Shown here piece after piece: positions 59,453-64,000 of a stretch of 64,000 nucleotides of DNA. The notes beneath the pieces are model-generated. The model was not told the origin of the DNA. It worked only from the letters and a program-made list of their open reading frames with translations, and did no database searches. Position 1 is the first letter of the stretch, and each line of letters starts with the position of its first letter. The stretch comes from Spartobacteria bacterium (GTDB lineage Bacteria; Verrucomicrobiota; Verrucomicrobiia; Chthoniobacterales; UBA10450). The position numbers and the translations under genes were made by a program. The stretch lies in contig PLCN01000019.1 of NCBI GenBank assembly GCA_003134785.1, positions 1-64,000 on the forward strand, in the 5' to 3' direction.

Positions 59453-60157
59453 ATGAAACAAACCAACGAGGCCAGAACTCTTCCCCCCGGGTTTGAGAAT
59501 AAAGGCTACCCTGCGTCAAGTAACTCGGACCCTCATCAACCGACGGAACGTGAATTCCGCGCCGACCTGAATCAAAAACTGCGCTCGCCCCTCAACTCCA
59601 TCATCGGATTCGCAGAGCTGGTGGCGATGCGTTCCGCCACCGCATCCAAGGACCCGGACGTCCAGCACATTCTCAAGTCCGCGCGTGAACTGCTCGAAAT
59701 CATCAATCGCGAATTGGCCGATCCGAACCTTCCTCTGACGAAGGCGCCGAGTCTGGTTCCGTCCATCGCCTGCGACGTTCTCTATATCGAAGACGATCTC
59801 GTGAATTTCACTTTGGTGGAGCGGATTCTGGAGTTCCGGCCGGCGCTCAAATTACTCCACGCGCCCCGAGGCGAGGTCGGTGTCGAGCTGGCGCAGATTC
59901 ATCGCCCGAAATTGATTTTGCTCGATCTCAATCTGCCCGACATGCACGGATCGGAAGTGCTCCGGAGATTGCGCGAAGATCCTTCGACCGCACAGGTGCC
60001 GGTCGTGGTGCTGAGCGCCGATGCGACACCGAGCCAGATCGAGAGACTGCTGACCGCGGGCGCGCGCAATTATCTCACCAAGCCCTTCGACATCGATCCG
60101 TTTCTCGCGGTAGTCGATGAGATGGTGAATGAGTCGGCTCCGGCCCCGCGCTGGTAA
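59453..60157 (+). CDS. Receiver-domain protein with a degenerate HisKA-like segment
   Basis: 234 residues. Residues about 33-90 read like a histidine-kinase dimerisation domain (EFRADLNQKLRSPLNSIIGF), but the phospho-accepting His of the SHELRTPLN box is Gln (Q41). No ATP-binding CA domain follows. Residues about 107-228 are a full receiver domain: acidic pair D114/D115, phosphoacceptor D158 (LILLDLNLPDMHG), S188 and K210 (YLTKPF). It therefore cannot act as a kinase and may be a dimeric single-domain regulator, possibly of the neighbouring PilT-like ATPase. The start at 59453 precedes a disordered 30-residue tail. Confidence 0.85.
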   Translation: MKQTNEARTLPPGFENKGYPASSNSDPHQPTEREFRADLNQKLRSPLNSIIGFAELVAMRSATASKDPDVQHILKSARELLEIINRELADPNLPLTKAPSLVPSIACDVLYIEDDLVNFTLVERILEFRPALKLLHAPRGEVGVELAQIHRPKLILLDLNLPDMHGSEVLRRLREDPSTAQVPVVVLSADATPSQIERLLTAGARNYLTKPFDIDPFLAVVDEMVNESAPAPRW

Positions 60158-60174
60158 GGCGGCCCATTCTTTCT

Positions 60175-60222
60175 GGAGGGACATGCGTCTGCATGTCCGG
60201 ACGTGCGGAAGCGCATCCCTCC
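60175..60222. repeat. GGAGGGACATGCG palindromic repeat
   Basis: GGAGGGACATGCG (60175-60187) pairs with CGCATCCCTCC (60212-60222), and CTGCATGTCC with GGACGTGCGG in the middle. It lies between the receiver gene and the methionine sulfoxide reductase gene. Confidence 0.65.
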
Positions 60223-60258
60223 GTGTGCATCGTCGAAAGCGTGTAAACTGAAAGAGCC

Positions 60259-60744
60259 ATGTTTGCCGCGTCCGATCTCAGCAAGTGCACCAAGCCTGAA
60301 CTTTATCAGCAACTCGCCGCGCAATTGCGGGCACTCACTGATGACGAGACCGATCCGGTTGCAAACATGGCTAACTGCGCGGCGCTGATTTTCCATTCTG
60401 TTCCGCGCTTGAATTGGGCCGGCTTTTATTTGTTGAAAGGGGGCGAGCTGGTGCTCGGCCCATTTCAAGGTCAGCCTGCCTGCATCCGTATCGCAATAGG
60501 AAGCGGTGTCTGTGGCACCGCAGCGGAAACGCACACGACTCTGCGCGTCGGAGACGTGACGAAATTCAAAGGACATATCGCGTGCGACAGCGCTTCGAGA
60601 TCGGAGATCGTGGTGCCGATGTTGACCGCCGATTCTCATCTCATCGGAGTGCTTGATGTCGATAGCCCGGAGGTGGATCGCTTCGATGCCGAAGATGAAG
60701 CCGGGCTCAAAATCCTCGCGGGCATCATGGCTCGCAAGCTGTAG
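60259..60744 (+). CDS. msrC: Free methionine-(R)-sulfoxide reductase (GAF domain)
   Basis: A 161-residue GAF-fold enzyme that reduces free Met-R-sulfoxide. The family motif GPFQGQPACIRIAIGSGVCG and GHIACDSASRSEIVVP carry the three redox Cys (C75, C85, C109) in the spacing seen in E. coli fRMsr. It is probably cytosolic and part of oxidative stress defence. The stop codon TAG at 60742-60744 lies inside a repeat element (60740-60813). Confidence 0.93.
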   Translation: MFAASDLSKCTKPELYQQLAAQLRALTDDETDPVANMANCAALIFHSVPRLNWAGFYLLKGGELVLGPFQGQPACIRIAIGSGVCGTAAETHTTLRVGDVTKFKGHIACDSASRSEIVVPMLTADSHLIGVLDVDSPEVDRFDAEDEAGLKILAGIMARKL

Positions 60745-60813
60745 CCGCCGCCTGTGGGCGGCGCAGCGTGCAGCCACGCAATACTCACGCTTCGCATAGC
60801 GAAGCGGCTACAG
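60740..60813. repeat. TGTAGCCGCCGCC-type palindromic repeat containing the msrC stop
   Basis: It opens CTGTAGCCGCCGCCTGTGGG and closes CTTCGCATAGCGAAGCGGCT ACAGG, with a CTTCGC-atag-GCGAAG hairpin. The same two blocks appear at 25963-26044 on the opposite strand. The first TAG is the stop codon of msrC. Confidence 0.8.
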
Positions 60814-60843
60814 GGCGTAATCGTTCCAGCCTCTCTCGGCTTC

Positions 60844-61872
60844 TTATCTTCTTTTCTTTTTGCGCCGAGCAGCGCTGGAGACGTTTTCCGGAACTGTTTT
60901 TTCATCCGCTAACTGCACTTCGCGAAATCGCCGCAGGGAATGTGTCGCGAGGCTCTCTTCGAAAAGATCGCGATTGATCGCCTGCGCCGCGGCGGCCCCC
61001 TGCCCCGCCGCTATGATCATCTGGCAATTCGCCGGGGTAACGCAACCGGCGGCATAAAGTCCCGGCACGCTCGTGCGCATGCATTGATCGACTTTAATCT
61101 GGCCGTCTGAATCCAGTTTTGCGCGAAGCTTTTCGGCCAGGCCGGTATGGAAAATATCGCCTCGCGTGGTGAAAATGTAATCGATCTTCACGCAAGTCCC
61201 GCCCGCGAAATCGAGCGCGCGGATTTTCCGCCTCCGGTGATCGACGTCGGTGATGCGTTTGCGTTCCACCGGGATTTCGTATTCCGCCAGCCAGCGCGCA
61301 TGCCGTTTATCCCAGCCCGGCTTCCGATCGTTCGTCGCCACGATCACGCACGCGGAGTAGTGGAGCATCCCGAGCGCGTACTCGACCGCTTCGTTGTTCG
61401 AGCCGATGATCGCGATCCGTTTTCCGCGCACGCGATATCCATCGCAATCTTTGCAAAAAAACATGCTGTGTCCGAGGCATTCCTTCACGCCGGGGATCTC
61501 CGGCGGCAGATGAAAAATACCGGTGGCGAGGAGTAGCCGTTTTGTGCGGTAGATCTTCTTTTTTCCTTTCAGAACGAACACCGACTTCTTCGACGAGACG
61601 GTTTGAATCTCATCCTGAACGAAACGGACCTCGTGATGTTTTGCCTGCTGCTCGCCATTTTTCAAAAGCTCTTCACCGCCGACGCCCCTCGGAAAACCGA
61701 GATAGTTTTCCACCACCGGTTCCCACTTCGCCATCGAGTGTCCGGAATCGATGATCAGCGTGTCGCGTTGGGCGCGCCCAAGATAAATCGCGGCGCTCAG
61801 ACCGGCGATGCCGCCGCCCACGACAATGACTTCACGCGTTTGCGGATCATCGAGATCTTTGTGCTGGATCAT
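60844..61872 (-). CDS. Thioredoxin-reductase-like FAD/NAD(P) oxidoreductase
   Basis: A 342-residue flavoprotein. The FAD motif VIVVGGGIAGLSAA is at the N-terminus, and the C-terminal FAD motif GLYAAGCVTPANCQMIIAAG is complete. The redox pair is C140-KD-C143 (FFCKDCDGYR), in the position of the TrxR CATCDG motif. The NADPH segment reads AIIGSNNEAVEYAL, lacking the usual GxGxxA glycines. It also carries an extra Lys/Arg-rich C-terminus (SSAARRKKKRR). The electron acceptor is uncertain; thioredoxin reductase or a related disulfide reductase is likely. It stands between two repeat elements. Confidence 0.87.
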   Translation of the reverse strand: MIQHKDLDDPQTREVIVVGGGIAGLSAAIYLGRAQRDTLIIDSGHSMAKWEPVVENYLGFPRGVGGEELLKNGEQQAKHHEVRFVQDEIQTVSSKKSVFVLKGKKKIYRTKRLLLATGIFHLPPEIPGVKECLGHSMFFCKDCDGYRVRGKRIAIIGSNNEAVEYALGMLHYSACVIVATNDRKPGWDKRHARWLAEYEIPVERKRITDVDHRRRKIRALDFAGGTCVKIDYIFTTRGDIFHTGLAEKLRAKLDSDGQIKVDQCMRTSVPGLYAAGCVTPANCQMIIAAGQGAAAAQAINRDLFEESLATHSLRRFREVQLADEKTVPENVSSAARRKKKRR

Positions 61873-61921
61873 GCGAGTTCGAGAAGGAATCGCGCAGGAG
61901 GCTACGCCAAGCTGTCTTTAC

Positions 61922-61991
61922 TGTAGCCGCGGCGCTCTTTCGCCGCGTGAAACGAATACGATTCCACGTGCCGAAAGGGCGGCGCGGCTAC
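61922..61991. repeat. TGTAGCCGCGGCG palindromic repeat
   Basis: TGTAGCCGCGGCGCTCTTTC (61922-61941) pairs with GAAAGGGCGGCGCGGCTACA (61972-61991). It shares the TGTAGCCGC end with 25963-26044 and 60740-60813. It lies between the oxidoreductase and the end of the cbb3 operon. Confidence 0.8.
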
Positions 61992-62006
61992 AGCGCGGAA
62001 CGAGTG

Positions 62007-62783
62007 TTACGCCTTTGGCTGAGACGGCGCGGGACTGGCCGCTGGATTTGGTGGCTCGCCTGGTTTCGTAGCCGCCGGCTCTCCCCCGGGAAGTTCCGCG
62101 TCCTCAGGAACTGCTTTCAAATCGGGTTCGGTAAAGGAGTCGGGATGATTGGCGAGTTCCTTTCGCAATGCGGCGATTTGCTGCGGCGAGACGGGTCCGC
62201 CTTTGTTCCCCCACTCCTGGCGAATGAAGGTGAGCACATCGGAGATCTTCGCATCGGTCAACGTTTTCTCCCACGGCTGCATCACTGCTGTGCCGAACGT
62301 CGCTCCTTTGACCGTGAGCGGACCCTGCAATCCTTTCAGCACAATCATTCCGAGGCGCCGAGTTCCACCGTTCACATATTCCGAACCAGCCAGCGGCGGA
62401 TATTGGCCCGCGACGCCGGTACCGCTCATCTGATGGCAGGTGGCGCAGTTCGCCGAGAAAATCTTTTTGCCGCGGTCGGCAGGTGAGAGTTCCGCTGTTT
62501 GCGCACCGCCCGGGCCGGTCGCGCCCGATTTGGTCGGACGCGGCGCGCCGCCGAGAGGATCGAGCCCATCGCCGCTGAAATTTCCTGAGTAACGTCCGAG
62601 ATAAGCGCCGCCAAAAAAGATGGCGAGACCGTAGATCGCAATCAACCAGAGCGAGAGCGGCTCGAGGCCCACACGCGGCTCGCGCTTTTCGCGCTGAATG
62701 GCGGCGTGAACCTGTTGGACGTCTTCGGTCTCACCGTAGTCCATCCCCTGCCGCACTCTGCGCTTCGGTGAGTTCTCGTTCAT
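62007..62783 (-). CDS. Mono-haem membrane-anchored cytochrome c in the ccoP position
   Basis: About 258 residues from the ATG at 62783, which overlaps the ccoO stop as ATGA. One membrane helix (LSLWLIAIYGLAIFFGGAYL) follows a charged N-terminus; a single haem c site CATCH (C113, C116, H117) has the likely axial Met at AVMQPW (M168). CcoP of typical cbb3 oxidases has two haems; this has one, like the shorter versions in some phyla. The C-terminal 60 residues are Pro/Ala-rich and disordered. It probably passes electrons to CcoO/CcoN. Confidence 0.85.
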   Translation of the reverse strand: MNENSPKRRVRQGMDYGETEDVQQVHAAIQREKREPRVGLEPLSLWLIAIYGLAIFFGGAYLGRYSGNFSGDGLDPLGGAPRPTKSGATGPGGAQTAELSPADRGKKIFSANCATCHQMSGTGVAGQYPPLAGSEYVNGGTRRLGMIVLKGLQGPLTVKGATFGTAVMQPWEKTLTDAKISDVLTFIRQEWGNKGGPVSPQQIAALRKELANHPDSFTEPDLKAVPEDAELPGGEPAATKPGEPPNPAASPAPSQPKA

Positions 62784-63760
62784 TTCACCTCCTTCGCCGG
62801 AGCGGGTGATGAAGGCGGCGCCGCGGTCACCTTCACCTCTTTCAACGCGTGTGATTGATCGAGCGACATCAGATACGCGACCAGACATTTCGCATCGTAG
62901 GTCGGCACCACTTCCCAGCCGTCCGGAAGCGCATCCGGGCCACTCAAGATTAAAGCGTCCGCCGCGCGTTCCCCGCCGACGCGCCGTTTCTCATAAAGGA
63001 AACGAAATGCCGGCATGTTGGAATCGTTCGAGACACTGCGCGGACTATAGAGATGGCGATGATGCCACGGCGCAGTGTAAGGGATCGGCGCGCCATTGGC
63101 CGCAACGGTGGTGTCGGCACTCGACGCAGCAGTGGTAACCGGGCTTGCGGGAGATGGCGCAGCAGCTGGTGAGTTTGCCGGAGCCGAAGAAGGCGAACTG
63201 GCCGCGGCAATAGCTTTCGCTGGCGACGCGGCCGGAGAAACTGAAGGAGCCGCCGCAACTGCGGGCGAAGGCGCGGCGGTCGCCGCAGGAGAAGCAGCTG
63301 GAGATGCGGAAGCGGCGGGCGAAGTGGATGGAGATGTTCCGGGCGCGGGGCTCGCAGCAGTTGTGGTCGAGGGCGGCGGAGCATTCTGATCTTCGACCGG
63401 CGCGCGTTTTCCAATGTTCGCGAGATCCGGACCCATCCTCATTTTGCCCAGCAATACCGGACGTTCGAAAAGATAATCGCGCGGCGCACTACGGCGCTCG
63501 CCCCATTTGCGATCGATGTCGGAGGCCGCGTCATCGGCGCGGACTTGCTGGCTGTGGCAATAGACGCAACCATTCGCCGCATAGATCCGCCGGCCGCGCT
63601 CGGCCATGCCCGACTTCGGCGCCGGATAGGCGTCGTTTCCGTCTTCGTCCATTTGCGGATCGAGGTGTCCGATTTGGTAGTTCGGAATCAGAATCAGCCC
63701 CGCCCAAGAGAAGGCGAAGGTGCCGAAGATTCCGAGAAAGAGCGGGACAATCCCTTTCAT
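62780..63760 (-). CDS. ccoO: cbb3-type cytochrome c oxidase subunit II (CcoO/FixO)
   Basis: A 326-residue mono-haem cytochrome. The N-terminal helix (IVPLFLGIFGTFAFSWAGLI) precedes the haem site GCVYCHSQQVR, RMGPDLANIGKR, and the distal axial Met in NDSNMPAFRFLY. Between these, residues about 122-229 are a low-complexity Ala/Pro/Ser insert absent from standard CcoO. It overlaps the ccoN stop and the following cytochrome start as ATGA, so the three form one operon. Confidence 0.9.
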   Translation of the reverse strand: MKGIVPLFLGIFGTFAFSWAGLILIPNYQIGHLDPQMDEDGNDAYPAPKSGMAERGRRIYAANGCVYCHSQQVRADDAASDIDRKWGERRSAPRDYLFERPVLLGKMRMGPDLANIGKRAPVEDQNAPPPSTTTAASPAPGTSPSTSPAASASPAASPAATAAPSPAVAAAPSVSPAASPAKAIAAASSPSSAPANSPAAAPSPASPVTTAASSADTTVAANGAPIPYTAPWHHRHLYSPRSVSNDSNMPAFRFLYEKRRVGGERAADALILSGPDALPDGWEVVPTYDAKCLVAYLMSLDQSHALKEVKVTAAPPSSPAPAKEVK

Positions 63761-64000
63761 AGACGCGCCTCGAGAGCCTCCTCTTCCTTCGGGTTGAGAA
63801 ATGTGGGAACGCTCGCCGTCCGGCCCAAACCAAAAAGCATCAGGCCGAAGTGAAACGCGAAAATGAAATGCGCGACGGTGAGCAGCAAGCCGGAAACGCT
63901 GCGGCCGCGCAGATACGGCAGGATTGTTTGCGTGCTCTCACTAAAGGCGAGCGACGGATCGTTCATGCTGCTGCCCTGCGCAAAACCGCCGACGAGCAGC
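63757..64000 (-). CDS. ccoN: cbb3-type cytochrome c oxidase subunit I (CcoN), C-terminal part, cut by the window edge
   Basis: The open frame runs from the right edge to a stop at 63757 and reads LLVGGFAQGSSMNDPSLAFS, then SVSGLLLTVAHFIFAFHFGL and an acidic tail. This is the last helix region and tail of CcoN, the catalytic subunit with haem b, haem b3 and CuB. The frame is still open at position 64000, so this is a partial CDS, not a short gene starting at the internal ATG (63966). It overlaps the ccoO start by four bases. Confidence 0.85.
   Translation of the reverse strand, partial: LLVGGFAQGSSMNDPSLAFSESTQTILPYLRGRSVSGLLLTVAHFIFAFHFGLMLFGLGRTASVPTFLNPKEEEALEARL

Noticed and set aside
1815-62000. 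Palindromic repeats as a CRISPR array
   Set aside because: The elements are dispersed single copies of different families without regular repeat-spacer structure or cas genes.
63757-63966. A separate 69-residue gene starting at the ATG at 63966
   Set aside because: The frame stays open to the window edge and reads as the C-terminus of CcoN, so the ATG is internal.

Overview
The window is GC-rich, densely coded bacterial chromosome with a Gram-negative type of envelope machinery: a DAP-type murein pathway, ExbB/ExbD, SCO/CtaA/CtaB and both aa3-like and cbb3 terminal oxidases. It most likely comes from the Verrucomicrobiota, probably near Chthoniobacterales. The main reason is a four-gene block (36937-41127) whose proteins look like the 'Verru_Chthon cassette' pseudopilin-like families. 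A murC-murB fusion, MglA/roadblock genes beside a GspE-type ATPase, and many palindromic intergenic repeats are compatible with this. The assignment is by recognition only; no database search was possible.

Layout. 1-6134: a remnant of a B-family DNA polymerase, a secreted TPR protein, a full B-family polymerase, a secreted M20 amidohydrolase and a lone type IV pilin-like protein. 6298-25845 (all minus): a complete division and cell wall (dcw) cluster, read from the right as mraZ-rsmH-ftsL-ftsI-murE-murF-mraY-murD-lysM-ftsW-murG-murCB-ddl-ftsQ-ftsA-ftsZ, preceded by a four-box MraZ operator at 25865-25900. 26111-28235: an exbB-exbD-tonB-like-zinc ribbon operon. 28238-30764: a GuaB3-type enzyme and FabF.

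30842-36586 (minus): a roadblock protein, an MglA-like GTPase, a 644-residue modular protein ending in a roadblock domain, a GspE/PilB ATPase and a TPR plus GspE-N-domain protein. It is divergent from the cassette at 36937-41127. I regard this stretch as the best candidate for an under-described system: a GTPase-controlled pseudopilus or secretion machine. 41278-50706 is mixed: a molybdopterin enzyme, a thioredoxin-like protein, a UVR-motif protein, a Xer recombinase, a large exported protein, a small Ala-tailed protein, an orphan nuoA, a Dabb protein, a glycosyltransferase and RmlA.

50716-57994 (minus): the aa3-like oxidase operon coxA-coxC-coxD-two small membrane proteins-coxB-ctaA-ctaB-sco. 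58252-60157: a PilT-like ATPase and a receiver protein with a degenerate HisKA-like segment. 60259-61872: free-methionine-sulfoxide reductase and a thioredoxin-reductase-like flavoprotein. 62007-64000 (minus): part of a cbb3 oxidase operon (ccoN cut by the window edge, ccoO, and a mono-haem cytochrome in the ccoP position).

Intergenic spaces carry at least 17 inverted-repeat elements of several sequence families. They often sit at gene ends, and in at least two cases they contain the stop codon of the neighbouring gene. I saw no rRNA, tRNA, CRISPR array or transposase gene.
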